Positions 1-14,400 of a DNA stretch of 64,000 nt are shown in pieces. Numbering within the stretch: position 1 is the first letter of the stretch; each line of letters starts with the position of its first letter. The stretch lies in NCBI RefSeq assembly GCF_000722545.1, contig NZ_JNVM01000028.1, positions 1 through 64,000 on the forward strand, given 5' to 3'. A program made the translations under genes and the position numbers. Source of the stretch: Paenibacillus tyrphae (GTDB lineage: Bacteria > Bacillota > Bacilli > Paenibacillales > NBRC-103111). The notes beneath the pieces are model-generated. The model worked only from the letters and a program-made list of their open reading frames with translations. It made no database searches and was not told the origin of the DNA.

Positions 1-1030
1 GGGATTACGACATTACGGTGTTTGAATCGACACCGGCGCTGATTGTACCGTTTATGCAGCATATTGCGGATCATGGTCTCGACATCAGCTCGATGGAGCT
101 GCTGATTACGAGCTCGGACAGCTGCAGCGTGACGGATTACCGGGTGCTGCAGGAGCGGTTCGGGTCGTCCATGCGGATCATCAACGCGTACGGGGTAACG
201 GAAGCGGCGATCGATTCGAGCTACTACGACGAGCCTTTGTCGAAGCTGCCCGAGACGGGCAGCGTGCCGATCGGGCAGGCGTGGCTGAATGCGCGGTTCT
301 ACATCGTAGACGCGCAACTGCATCCGGTGCCGGTGGGCGTGCTGGGCGAGCTGTTCATCGGCGGAGCCGGAGTAGCGCGAGGCTACTTGAACCGACCGGA
401 GCTGACGGCGGAGAAATTCGTGCCGAACCCGTTCGTGCCGGGCGAGCGATTGTACCGTACGGGCGACCTGGCGCGGTGGATGGAAGACGGCAACGTGGAC
501 TTCATCGGCCGGATCGACCATCAGGTGAAAATTCGGGGGTACCGGATCGAACTGGGCGAGATCGAAACGGCGATGCTGCGCTTCGCGGGCGTGCGTCAGG
601 CAGTGGTGATCGACCGGACGGACGAGCGGGGACAAAAATATTTGGCGGGCTACGCGGCAGGAGACGAAGCGCTAAGCGTAGAGGAGCTGCAGGCGTATCT
701 GGAGCAAAGCCTGCCGTCGCATATGGTGCCGGCGCGGATGATGAAGCTGGAGCGGTTGCCGCTGACGCCGAACGGCAAGGTAGACCGCAAAGCGCTGCCG
801 GAGCCGGAAGGCGCAGTGCGCACGGGAGCGGCGTATGCAGCGCCGAAGACGGCGGCGGAGCAGACGCTGGCGATGGTATGGCAGGCCGTGCTGGGCGTAG
901 AGAAGGTCGGCATCCTGGACAACTTCTTCGAGCTGGGCGGCGATTCGATCAAAGCGCTGCAAGTGGCATCGCGACTGCTGCAAGCCGGCTACAAGCTGGT
1001 GATGAAGGACTTGTTCAGCTATCCGACAGT
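1..1030 (+). repeat. Long direct repeat, Dab A-PCP of module 4; second copy at about 15454-16480
   Basis: The Dab-specific A domain and its carrier recur 15,453 bases downstream in module 8 with few differences. The following E and C domains are more diverged, and similarity becomes very high again over the aromatic A domains (about 3870-5330 against 19321-20780), at nearly the same offset. Confidence 0.8.
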
Positions 1031-2490
1031 GGCGGCGCTGAGTCCGCATCTTCAAACGTCCGGCAAGCTGGCGAGCCAGGAAGCCGTAACCGGAGACGTG
1101 GAGCTGACGCCGATCCAGCGGTGGTTCTTCGGGCAGCAGCCGGCCGACGCACATCACAGCAACCAGTCGGTCATGCTGTACCGCAAGGAAGGCTTCGACG
1201 AAGCGGCGCTGCGCGTGACGATGCGGAAGATTGCCGAGCATCACGACGCGCTGCGCATGGTGTTCCGTTTACAGGGGAATACCGGCAGCGGCTATGCGGC
1301 ATGGAACCGCAGCGTGGACGAAGGCGAGCTGTTCGGCCTGGAAGTGCTGGACTTTAGCAGTGCAATGGATATCGCGGAAGCAGTCGAAGCGAAAGCGACG
1401 GAAATTCAAGGCAGCATCGACCTTGAACACGGACCGCTCATGAAGCTGGGGCTGTTCCGCTGCGCCGACGGTGACCATCTGCTGATCGCGATTCACCATC
1501 TGGTAGTCGACGGGGTGTCGTGGCGCATTTTGTTCGAGGATATTGCGACAGGGTACGAACAGGCGCTGCGCGGAGAAGCGATCCGTCTGCCGCACAAAAC
1601 GGATTCGTTCCGGACGTGGGCGGAGCAACTGTCGCGCTATGAGAGCAGCCCGGCGATGGAGCAGGAGCGGGCGTATTGGCAGCAAATTGAACGAACCGAC
1701 TATACTCCGCTGCCGAAGGATAACGCGGAGGCCAAACCGCTGCTGAAAGAAAGCGACGTCGTGACGGTACGCTGGACGGCGGAGGAAACGGAGCAGCTGC
1801 TCAAGCAGGCGCACCGGGCATATCGCACGGAAATGAACGACCTGCTGCTGACGGCGCTGGGAATGGCTGTAAGCGAATGGTCGGGTCTGGATCGCGTGCC
1901 GGTCAACCTGGAGGGCCATGGACGGGAAGAGATTATCCCGGATGTGGACGTTTCGCGGACTGTGGGCTGGTTTACAAGCCAATTCCCGGTTGTGCTGGAG
2001 ACGGGACAAGATGAGTCCGTCGGACAGCGGATCAAGCGGGTGAAGGAAGGACTCCGCCACATTCCGAACAAAGGGATCGGGTACGGCATCCTGCGGTATT
2101 TGTCCGCGCCGCAAGAGGGCGTGAAGTTTGCCGTCGAGCCGGAAATCAGCTTCAATTATCTCGGCCAATTCGATCAGGATTATAAAGACAACGAATTAGA
2201 GTCTTCGGCTTATTCCGGCGGTTTATCCATCAGTGAAAATGCCGCCTTGGATTTTGCATTGGATATGAACGGGATGGTGTCGGAGGGCGAGCTTGTTTTA
2301 ACGATCCTGTACGGCACGACCCAGTACCGCCGGGAAACGGTGGAGCGGCTGGGCGGGCTGCTGCAGTCCAGCCTGCGGGAGATCATCGCGCACTGCGTGG
2401 CGAAAGAGCGGCCGGAACTGACGCCGAGCGACGTTCTATTCAAGGGGCTGACCTTGGAGGAGCTGGAGCGGTTGGCCGAACAGACCCAAG
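1..2490 (+). other. NRPS module 4 (A-PCP-E), D-2,4-diaminobutyrate predicted
   Basis: The C domain and first half of the A domain lie outside the window. Pocket residues visible by alignment to GrsA PheA (278-331) are E, I, S, A, I, D, identical to module 8, whose complete code is DVGEISAID. This is the code I know for 2,4-diaminobutyric acid in polymyxin and tridecaptin synthetases. The carrier serine is at 945-947. The E domain (about 1090-2430) keeps HHLVVDG, EGHGRE and NYLGQFD, so the residue should be epimerised to D. Module numbers follow the tridecaptin register and are an inference. Confidence 0.8.
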
Positions 2491-5400
2491 AGCATGGCGA
2501 ACTGGAGAACGTATACGCGCTCTCGCCGATGCAGAAGGGCATGCTGTTCCACAGCCTGATGGATGCGGAATCGGGAGTCTATTTCGAGCAGGCGTCGTTT
2601 GATCTGCAAGGCAGCTTCGATGTCGGCGTGTTCGGCAAGAGTCTGGAGCTGCTGGTGCAAAGGCACGGAGTGCTGCGGACGAATTTCTACACCGGCTGGA
2701 GGGACGAACCGTTGCAGGTCGTCTACCGGAACCGGGGCAGCGAATTCCTCGTTCGCGACCTGCGTGATATGGAGGAAGCGGAGCGCGCAGCGGCTGTCGA
2801 GGCCTTCACGCGGGACGATAAGGTCCGGGGCTTCGATCTGGCGGACGATTCGTTGATGCGTGTAGCGATTTTGCGGACCGGCGAGGAAACGTACCGCTTT
2901 GTTTGGAGCTTCCATCATATTTTGATGGACGGCTGGTGCTGGTCTTTGGTCACGAGCGAAGTGTTCCGCATCTACTTTGCGCTCAGCGCGAACCGGGAGC
3001 CGGAGCTTCTCCCCGTACCGTCTTACAGCGAATATATTGCATGGCTGGAACGTCAGGATCAGGCAGAGGCGTCCCGCTACTGGAGCGGCTATTTGGCCGG
3101 ATACGAGGAGCAAACGACGCTGCCGAAGGGCAACCCGCAGGAAAAAGCGGGCTACGCGTCCGCTGACCTGGAATTCGATCTGGGACGGGAATTGACTGGG
3201 CGGATCAACCGGATTGCTCAGCAGCATCAGGTCACGATCAGCACGCTGATGCAGACCGTTTGGGGGCTCCTGCTCCAAAAATACAACGGCAGCCGGGACG
3301 TCGTGTTCGGCAATGTCGTCTCCGGGCGGCCGGAGGACATTCCGAACGTCGAAAACATAGTCGGACTGTTCATCAATACAGTTCCGGTGCGTATCCGCTG
3401 CGAGGCCGAATCTACCTTTGCAGAAGTGATGGCGTGGAATCAGGAGCAGTCGATCGCTTCCCATGCCTACGATACGTATCCGCTCTATGAGATTCAGGCG
3501 CTCACAGAGCAAAAGCAGGATTTGATCAGTCACATCATGATTTTCGAGAACTATCCGATGGAGGAACAGCTTGAGCAATTAGGCGAGGACGGGGCAAGCT
3601 TTACGATCAAGGGCATCGAGTCGGTCGAGCAGACGAACTACGACTTGAACCTTGTCATCCTGCCGGGCGAATCGATCCATATTTTCTACGGATACAATGC
3701 ACTGGCGTTCGATCGTGCCGATATCGAGCAGATGTACGGGCATCTCGTCTATGTGCTGGAGCAAATCGCGGCGAATCCGCAGATCCGCGTCAGCGAGCTG
3801 GAAGTGGTGACGACGCAGGAAGAAGCGCAGATCAACAAAGTGTTCAACGCGACGGCGGCGAACTCCCCGCGGGAGCAGACGATTCACGGCTTGATCGAAG
3901 CGCAGGCAGAGCGGACGCCGGACCAGACCGCCGTCTACTTCGAAGGCGAGCGGTTGACGTACCGCGAGCTGAACGAGCGGGCGAACCGGCTGGCGCGTAC
4001 GCTGCGGGACCGCGGCGTAACGAAGGACCGTCTCGTCGGACTGATGACCGAACGGTCGCTGGATCTGATCGTCGGCATCGTTGGCATCCTGAAAGCCGGG
4101 GGCGCGTATGTGCCGATCGATCCGGAATATCCGGAGGAGCGCATCCGCTATATGCTGGACGATTCGGGCACCGAGCTGCTGCTTCTGCAAAGCCATTTAC
4201 GGGATCGCGTCGCGTTCGCAGGGACCGTCATGGAGCTGGATGCGGCGGACGTGTACAGCGAAGACGGCTCGAACCTGGCGCCGGTGTCGGGACCGGACGA
4301 TTTGGCTTATGTCATCTATACGTCGGGAACGACGGGCAAGCCGAAAGGGGTCATGGTCGAGCACCACGGATTGTGCAACCTGAAGACATACTATGATCAT
4401 ACGCTGCACATCGGGCTGCAGGATAAAATCCTCCAGTTCGCAAGCTACTCGTTCGACGCCGCTTGCTGGGAGTTTTTCCAGGCGTTGTTCTGCGGAGCGG
4501 TGCTGTATATCCCGACGTCGCAGACCATCCAGAACTACCGGTTGTTTGAGGACTATATGGCCGAGCACGGCATCACCGTCGCGGCGCTGCCGCCGACCTA
4601 TGCGGTTTATTTGGACCCGGACCGCATGCCAAGCCTGCGCATCCTATTTACGGCCGGCTCGGCTTCCTCGACGGAGCTGATCCAGAAGTGGAAAGACCGG
4701 GTGATGTACTACAACGGGTACGGCCCGACGGAAAACTCCATAGCGACGTCTATCTGGCCGGTCTCGACGGACCCGATGGCGGATCGGATGATTTCGATCG
4801 GCCGTCCGGTTCCGAACCACCGCGTCTACATGGTGGACCCGTACGGACATTTGCTGCCGGTCGGCGTGGCCGGAGAGCTGTGTATCGCGGGAGCGGGACT
4901 TGCCCGGGGCTACCTGCACCGTCCGGAGCTCACGGCGGAGAAGTTCGTCATGAGCCGGTTCGCGGAAGGCGAGCGGATGTACCGGACCGGGGATCTGGCG
5001 CGCTGGATGCCGGACGGCAAGATCGAGTATTTGGGCCGGATCGACCATCAGGTCAAAATTCGCGGCTACCGGATCGAGCTGGGCGAGGTAGAGGCGCAGA
5101 TTATGAAGGCGGCGTCCGTGCAGGAAACGATCGTGATCGCGCGTGAGGACGCGTCCGGGCAAAATCAGCTGTGCGCGTACTTCGTGGCGGACCGGGAGCT
5201 GGCCGTGAGCGAGCTGAGAAGCGCGCTGGCGGCGGAGCTGCCGAACTACATGGTGCCGTCGTACTTCGTGCAGCTGGAGCAAATGCCGCTGACGCCGAAC
5301 GGCAAAATCGACCGCAAGGCGCTGCCCGCGCCGGAGGAAAGCTTGCAGGGCGGAGCGGCCTTTACGACGCCGCGCACGGCAATGGAGCAGACGCTCGTCT

Positions 5401-8400
5401 CAGTATGGCAGGCCGTGCTGGGGTCGGAACGGATCGGGATTTTGGACAATTTCTTCGATCTCGGGGGCGACTCGATCAAGGCGATTCAGGTGGCTTCCCG
5501 ATTGCTGCAATCGGGCTACAAGCTGGAGATGAAAAACTTGTTCGCGCACCCGACCGTCGCCGAGCTTAGCGGCTATGTGCAGCTGGCCGGCCGGATAGCG
5601 GATCAAGGGGATGTCCGCGGAGAAGTGAAGCCGACGCCGATTCTGCACTGGTTCTTCGAGCAGCGGTTTGCCGAGCCGCATCATTTTAACCAGGCCGTTA
5701 TGCTTCACCATGAGCAGGGTTTTGACGAAGCGGCGCTCCGTCAGGCGGCAACGAAGCTTGCGGAGCATCATGACGCGCTGCGCATCGTGGTGCACGAGAA
5801 CGGCAGCGGACAGTTTACCGTGTTGAACCGCAGCGTCGGCGAGGGCGAGTTGTACAGTCTGGACGTCGTCGACTTCCGGGGACAAACGGACTTCGCGGAA
5901 GCGCTCGAAGCGAAAGCGAGCGAAATCCAAAGCGGCATCGACCTGAGCGAAGGGCCGCTCATGAAGCTGGGGCTGTTCCGCTGTGACGACGGAGACCACC
6001 TGCTGATCGCCATTCACCATTTGGCGGTGGACGGGGTATCGTGGCGTATTTTGTTCGAGGATCTGGCGACAGGCTATGAGCAAGCGGTCAAAGGCGAGGC
6101 GAGCCGCCTCCCGCAGAAGACGGATTCCTTCCGGACCTGGGCGGAGCAGTTGACGCACTATGCGAACAGCCCGGCCATGGACCGCGAACGTGAATACTGG
6201 CGGCAAATCGCGCAAACGGAACAGCTTCCGCTGCCGAAGGATCACGCTGCGAGCGGACAGGCGGCGATGGCCTTCCGGGATAGCGAGACCGTCACAGCGC
6301 AATGGACGGCTGAGGAAACGGAGCAGCTGCTGAAGCAGGCGAACCGCGCGTACAACACGGAAGTGAACGATCTGCTGCTGACGGCGCTCGGCATGGCGGT
6401 TCATGCCTGGACCAGCATGGAACGGGTGCTCGTCAATCTGGAAGGGCACGGCCGCGAAGCGATCCTGCCGGAGCTCGACATTACGCGCACCGTCGGCTGG
6501 TTTACGAGCCAGTACCCGGTCGTGGTTGATGCAGGAGCAGGCCGGAACGTATCGCAATCGATCAAGCGGGTGAAGGAAGGGCTGCGCCGCATTCCGAACA
6601 AGGGAATCGGCTACGGCATCCTGCGCTATTTGTCCGACCGCCGGGAAGGTGACAGCTTCGGAGTCGAGCCGGAAATCAGCTTCAACTATCTGGGGCAATT
6701 CGATCAGGACGCGCAGCACAGCGCGATACGGGTTTCGCCGTATGCAGGCGGCGAATCGGTGAGCGGCAGCACCGTAATCAGGCATGCGCTGAATGTCAGC
6801 GGGATGATTTCGAACGGTGCGCTCTCGCTGGATCTCCGTTATGACGGTCAAATGTACCGGAAGGAGACCATGGAGAAGCTGGCCGGATTGCTGAAAGCAA
6901 GCCTGAGGGAAGTGCTAGCGCATTGCGTGGCACAAGAACGGTCGGAGCTGACGCCGAGTGATGTCCTGTTCCAAGAGCTGACGGTGGAAGAGCTGGACGC
7001 GATTGCGGAACAAACCCGCCATGTAGGCGAAATCGAGAACGTGTACGCGCTGACGCCGATGCAAAAGGGGATGCTTTTCCACAGCCTGATGGAGCCGGAC
7101 TCGGGAGCGTACTTCCAGCAAGCCGCCTTCGACTTGCTCGGAGATTTCGACGCCGGTCTGTTCGTCCGGAGCTTGGATCTGCTCACGGCGCGGCACGAAG
7201 CGCTGCGTACGAACTTCTACACCGGCTGGAAGGAAGAGCCGCTGCAGATCGTTTACCGCCATAAGAGCAGCGAAGTATGCGTGGAAGACCTGCGCGGCAT
7301 GGGAGAAGCCGAGCGGGAGGCGTATATTGCCGAGTTCACGAACCGTGACAAAGCCCGGGGCTTCGATCTTGCGCAGGACGCCTTGATGCGCGTGTCCATT
7401 CTGCGCACCGGTGAAACGGCCTACCGTTTTATCTGGAGCTTCCATCATATCGTGATGGACGGCTGGTGCTTGTCACTGGTGACGAGCGAAGTATTCGGCG
7501 CTTACTACGCGCTGGCGGAGCAGCGTCAGCCGGAGTTTGCCGAAGTCACTCCGTTCAGCCGCTACATCGAGTGGCTGGAACGGCAGGACGTTCGGGAAGC
7601 GGCAGCGTACTGGAAAAATTATTTGGCTGGATACGAGCAGCAGACGCTGCTGCCGAAAGCCGGTTCGGAACAGGGGCAGGCGGAAGGCTATACACCGGAG
7701 CAGCTGACCTGCGAGCTCGGCAAAGAGCTGAGCGAGCGGATGAACCGGGCTGCGAAGCAGGACCAGGTGACGATCAATACGCTGATGCAAACCGCTTGGG
7801 GCGTGCTTTTGCAGAAGTACAACAACAACCGCGACGTCGTGTTTGGCAGCGTCGTATCGGGACGTCCGGCGGATATTGCGGGCGTGGAAAGCATGATCGG
7901 GCTGTTCATCAACACGATTCCGGTCCGCATTCAAACCGAAGCGGAAACGACCTTCGCGGAAGCGATGAGAAGAACGCAGGAGCAAGCGCTCCGCTCGGGC
8001 GGCTACGATACGTTCCCGCTCTACGAGATTCAGGCGCTGACCGAGCAGAAGCAGGACTTGATCAACCATATTATCGTATTTGAAAACTTCCCGGTGGAGC
8101 AGCAGGTGGAACAGCTTGGAGACGGCGGACAGGCTGCCTTTGCCATCGCGAACGTCGAAATCGCGGAGCAAACGAACTACGATCTGGACCTGATTGTTAT
8201 GCCGGAAGAATCGATTCAAGTCGTATTCCGCTACAACGCGCGGGTATACGATCAGGCGACGATCGACCGGATGCGCGGACATCTGGTCCGCATCATGGAG
8301 CAGGCGGTGGCCGATCCGAACGTTCCGGTGAGCGGGCTGGAGCTGGCGACAGCCGAAGAACAAGCGCAGATTTTACACGTCTGGGGCGATACGGACGCCG

Positions 8401-11400
8401 ACTATCCGAAGGACAAGACGCTTCACGCGCTGTTCGAGGAACAAGCGGAGCGGACGCCGGACCGGATAGCCGTGGTGTTTGAGGACGAGCAGTTGACCTA
8501 CCGCGAGCTGAACGAGCGGGCAAATCAGTTGGCGCGTACGCTGCGGGCCGAAGGCGTGCAGCCGGATCAACCTGTAGGCATCCTGATCGAGCGCTCGCTG
8601 GAGATGATTGTGGGCATCTACGGCATTCTAAAGGCCGGAGGCGCGTATGTGCCGATTGATCCGGAATATCCGGAGGAGCGCATCCGCTACATGCTGGACG
8701 ATTCGGAAGCGCAGCTATTGCTGACGCTGAGCCATTTGCGGGATCGCGTTGCGTTCGGCGGTAAAACGTTGGAGCTGGACGATGCGGCGGTTTATGACGC
8801 GAACGGTTCGAACCTGGAGCCGGCCGCAGGACCGACTCATTTGGCCTACGTCATCTACACGTCGGGCTCGACCGGCAAGCCGAAAGGGGTCATGATCGAG
8901 CATCATTCGGTCCTCAACCGGATTTTGTGGATGCATGAAAAATATCCGATCGGCGAAGCGGATACCATTTTGCAGAAAACGACGTTTACGTTCGACGTAT
9001 CGGTGTGGGAACTGTTCTGGTGGTCGCTGGTCGGCTCGAAAATGTGCTTGCTGTCCGTCGGCGGCGAAAAGAGCCCGGAACGCCTCCTGGAGGCGATCGC
9101 CCGCTATGGCGTCACCACGATGCACTTCGTGCCTGCCATGCTGCACGCTTTCCTGGAATATGCCGAAGAGCAGCCGGCCGAATGGCTTCGCGGGAAGCTG
9201 GGGACGCTGCGTCAAGTGTTTGCGAGCGGCGAAGCGCTGCCGGCGCAGCACGTGGCCCGCTTCCAGCAAGCGGTCGCTTCGATTCGCGGGGCGAGACTGA
9301 TCAACCTGTACGGTCCGACGGAAGCGACGGTCGACGTTTCGTACTTCGACTGCGAGCCGGACGGCGAGTACCCGATGGTGCCGATCGGCAAGCCGATTTA
9401 TAACACCCGGTTGTACATCGTGGAGGAAGGAACGACCCGACTGCAGCCGATCGGTGTGGCGGGAGAGCTGTGTATCGCCGGCGTCAACGTGGCGCGAGGC
9501 TACTTGAACCGGTCGGAGCTGACCGCCGAGAAGTTTGTGCCGAACCCGTTCGTCCCGGGCGAGCGGATGTACCGGACGGGAGACCTGGCGCGGTGGATGC
9601 CGGACGGCAACATCGAATATTTGGGCCGGATCGACCACCAGGTCAAAATCCGCGGCTACCGGATCGAGCTGGGCGAGGTGGAAGCGCACGTGTTGAGCGC
9701 GGAAGCCGTGCAGGAAGCGGTCGTGGTCGCGCGGGAAGACGGAGCGGGCCAAAAGCTGCTCTGCGCGTACTTCGTGGCGGACCGCGAGGTAGCGGCGAGC
9801 GAGCTAAGAAGTGCGTTGTCAGCGGAGCTGCCGAATTACATGGTACCGTCGTACTTCGTACAGCTGCCGTCCATGCCGCTATCGCCGAACGGCAAAATCG
9901 ACCGCAAGGCGCTGCCGGCGCCGGAAGGAAGCGTGCAGACGGGCGTGGATTATGTCGCGCCGCGGACGTGGGTGGAAGCGAAGCTGGTGCAGATTTGGCA
10001 GGAGGTGCTGGGCGCTGCGCATGTCGGGGTGAAGGAAAACTTCTTCGACATCGGCGGACATTCGCTGCGGGCCACGACGCTGGCTTCGAAGATTCACAAA
10101 GAGCTGAACAAGCAGCTGCCGCTGCGCAGCATCTTCGAGTATCCGACGGTCGAGCAGCTGGCGCGGGTGATCGAAGAGATGGAGCAGGTGGCATATGCGT
10201 CGATTCCGGTAACGGCTGAAAGCGAGTACTACCCGGCATCATCGGCGCAGAAGCGGCTGTATGTGCTGAACCAGCTCGAAGGCGAGGCGCTCAGCTACAA
10301 CATGCCGTCGGTGTTGACGGTGGAAGGACCGCTTGACCGCGGGCGGGTGGAAGAAGCGTTCCGCGGGCTGATTGCGCGTCACGAGACACTGCGGACCGGC
10401 TTTAAGCTGATCGACGGCGAGCCGGTGCAGCAGGTGGTTGCCGCCGAAGACGTGCCGTTCCGCCTGGAGGTTGTGCGGGCGGACGAGAATGGAGCGGAAG
10501 CGCATATCCGCCGTTTCGTGCGGCCGTTCGATCTGGAGCAGGCGCCGCTGCTGCGCGCAGGCTTGATCGAGCTTGGCCCGGACCGTCATCTGCTGATGCT
10601 GGACATGCATCACATCATCTCTGACGGCGTGTCGATGGGCGTGCTGACCGACGAATTCGTGCGGTTGTACGGAGGCGAGGAGCTTGCGCCGCTGCGGATA
10701 CAGTACAAGGATTACGCAGCGTGGCAGCAGGCGGACGTGCACGGCGAGTGGATGAAGCGGCAGGAAGCGTACTGGCTGGACGTGTTCCGCGGGGAACTCC
10801 CGGTGCTGGACCTGCCGACGGATTATGTCAGACCGGCGGTGCGCAGCTTCGAGGGCGAAACGGTAACGTTCACCCTCGGCCAGGCCGGAAGCGAGCAGCT
10901 CCGGCAGTTGGCGGCGCAAACCGGCTCGACGCTGTATATGGTGCTGCTGGCGGCTTACATGACGCTGCTGCACAAATATACCGGGCAGGAAGACGTCGTC
11001 GTGGGCACGCCGATTGCAGGCCGTCCTCATGCGGATCTGGAGCCGGTGATCGGGATGTTCGTCAACACGCTGGCGCTGCGGAGCTACCCGGCAGGCGAGA
11101 AGACGTTCCTCGGGTATTTGCAGGAAATCAAGGAGCATGCGCTTAAGGCGTACGAGCACCAGGATTATCCGTTCGAGGAGCTGGTCGAGAAGCTGCAAGT
11201 GAAGCGGGACATGAGCCGCAGTCCGTTGTTCGACACGATGTTCGTGCTGCAAAATACGGAGGAAGGCGAACTGGGTATCGAAGGCTTGACGTTTAAGCCT
11301 TACCCGAGCGGCCATGACGCGGTGAAGTTCGACTTGACGCTCAATGCCGCCGAAGCGGAGGATGAGCTGCAGTTCAGCCTCCGCTATGCCGGAGCGCTGT

Positions 11401-14400
11401 ACAAGCGTGAAACGGTGGAACGGATGGCGGGCCACTTCGTCCGGCTGCTGGAAGCCATTGCGGATAGCCCGCAGGCGAAGCTGGCGGAGCTGGAGATGAT
11501 CACGCCGGAGGAAGCTGCTCAGCTTCAGACGGAGTTTAACGATACGGCGGATGACCGTTATCCGCAAAACAAGCCGCTGTATGCGGTCTTCGAGGAGCAG
11601 GTCGAGCGGACGCCGGACCGGATAGCCGTGGTGTTCGAGGATGAACAGCTGACCTACGGCGAGCTGAACGAGCGGGCAAACCGTGTGGCTCGCGTGCTGC
11701 GGGCGCATGGGGTGACGGCGGATCAGCCGGTGGCGATGCTGGTGGAGCGGTCGCCGGAGATGATCGTCGGGATGCTGGCGGTGCTGAAGGCGGGCGGCGC
11801 GTATGTGCCGATCGATCCGCAGCATCCGGAGGACCGGATCTGCTTCGTGCTGGAGGACAGCAGAGCAAGGCTGCTGCTGACGCAAAGCTGGCAGCAGGCC
11901 AAAGCGGTGGAGTTCCGAGGCGAGGTATTGTGCCTGGACGAAGTGTGGCTGTACGATGGCCCGGCGGAGCATGGCGCGAACCTGGAGCCGGTGTCTACCG
12001 CGAACAATCTGGCGTACCTGATCTACACGTCAGGGACGACAGGGCAGCCGAAAGGGGTCATGATCGAGCAGCGGAGCGTGGTGAACTTTACGCTGAGCTT
12101 GTTCGAGCCGATCTATGCGGCGCATCCGGAGTACCGGAATATGGCGCAGCTGGCGCCGTACGTATTCGACATGTCGGTGAAGCCGATCTACGGAGCGCTG
12201 CTGCTGGGCTTGACGCTGCACATCGTGCCGGAAGAGACGCGGATGGACGGGGACAAGCTGCTGAAGTTTTTCAGCGAGCATGCCATTGACATCACGGATG
12301 CGACGCCGACGTATTTGGCTATCTTGGTGCAGGCGACTGCGGCCAGCGGCGGCGCGGCCGGGGCGAAGCATTACGTGATCGGCGGCGAGGCGCTGACGAC
12401 GAAAGTCGTGAAGTCGTTCTGGTCGACGTTCGGCGGGCAGGTGAAGCTCACGAACGTGTACGGACCGACGGAGTGCACGGTGGACTCGACGATCTACGAG
12501 GTCGAACCGCAGCGTATCGCCGAACTGGCGGACACGGTGCCGATCGGGCGTCCGCTGCCGAACCAGAAGATTTGGATTCTCGATGCGGAGCAGCGGTTGG
12601 TGCCGATCGGGGTGGCAGGCGAGCTGCACATCAGCGGAGCAGGTGTGGCACGCGGTTACAACCGGAGACCGGAGCTGAAGGGAGAGAAGTTCGTGCCGAA
12701 TCCGTACGAGATTGGCGGACGGATGTACAAGACGGGCGACTTGGCCCGCTGGCTGCCGGACGGCACGGTCGAATATATGGGCCGGATCGACCATCAGGTG
12801 AAAATCCGGGGGTACCGGATCGAGCTGGGCGAGGTGGAAAGCGGCTTGATGAGCGTGGCTGCGGTCCGCGAAGCGGTAGTGATCGCGAGGGAAAACGAAA
12901 GCGGCGAGAAAGACCTGTGCGCGTATTACGTCGCGGACGAGCCGCTTGCTGCGGTTGAGCTCCGTGGCGAACTGGCTGCGAAGCTGCCGGGATACATGAT
13001 CCCGTCGTACTTCGTGCAGGTGGAGCGGATGCCGCTGACGCCGAACGGCAAGCTGGACCGCAAAGCGCTGCCGGCGCCAGAAGGCGGCCTCGAAACGGGC
13101 ACGGCGTATGTGGCGCCGCGGACGGCGCTGGAAGCGAAGCTGGCACAAATCTGGCAGGACGTGCTGAAGCTTCCGAGAGTCGGCGTGCAGGACAACTTCT
13201 TCGACATCGGCGGACAGTCGCTGCGGGCGACGACGCTGGTGGCGAAAATGCATCAGGAGCTGCAGGTCAAAGTGCCACTGCGCGATGTGTTCCATTACCC
13301 GACGGTCGAGCAGTTGGCGCAGTCCATCGCAGGAATGGAGCAGGACGTTGATACGGCAATCCCGCAAGCCAGCCCAAGAGCGTATTATCCGGTATCCTCG
13401 GCTCAAAAACGGATGTACGTTTTAAGCCAGCTGGAAGGCGGAGATACGAGCTACAACATGCCGGGCGTCACGCTCGTGGAAGGGCGTCTGGACCGCGGAA
13501 GACTCGAAGATGCGTTCCGCAAGCTAATTGTTCGTCATGAGACGCTTCGTACCGGCTTCGAGCTGGCAGACGGCGATGTCGTGCAGCGGATTTACGAGAA
13601 TGCAGACTTTGCCGTGGAGTACAAGGCGGCAAGCGAAGAGGAAGCGGAAACGCATATCCGCGAATTCGTGCGGCCGTTCGATTTGGAGCAGGCGCCGCTG
13701 CTGCGGGTAGGCTTGATCGAGCTTGGCCCGGAACGTCATCTGCTGCTGTACGACATGCATCACATCGTTTCGGACGGCGTCTCGATGGGCGTGCTGATCA
13801 AGGAGTTCGTGCAGTTGTATGAGGGCGAAGCGCTGCCGCCGCTGAGCGTGCAGTACAAGGACTATGCGGTCTGGCAGCATGCGGAAAAAGCCGGCGAGCG
13901 GATGAAAAAGCAGGAAACGTACTGGCTGGACGTCTTTAGCGGCGAAATCCCCGTGCTCCATATGCCGACCGATTATGCGAGACCGGCTGTACAGCGTTTT
14001 GAAGGCGCGCGGTTTGACTTTATCGTCGGTCAAGCGGCTCGCGATGGGCTGAAGCGGCTTGCCGCGCAAACCGGATCGACCCTGCACATGGTGCTGCTGG
14101 CCGTTTATAAAACGCTGCTGCACAAATATACAGGGCAGGAAGACCTTATCGTCGGCACGCCGATTGCGGGAAGGCCGCATGCTGATCTGGCAAGCTTGAT
14201 CGGCGTGTTCATAGGCACGCTGGCGCTGCGCAGCCATCCGACGGACGAGAAGAATTTTATGGACTATTTGCTGGAAATCAAGGAGCAGGCACTTGGGGCT
14301 TACGAGCATCAGGACTATCCGTTCGAGGAACTGGTTGAGAAGCTCAACCTGACCCGGGATATGAGCCGTAATCCGCTGTTCGACACGATGTTCGAATTGA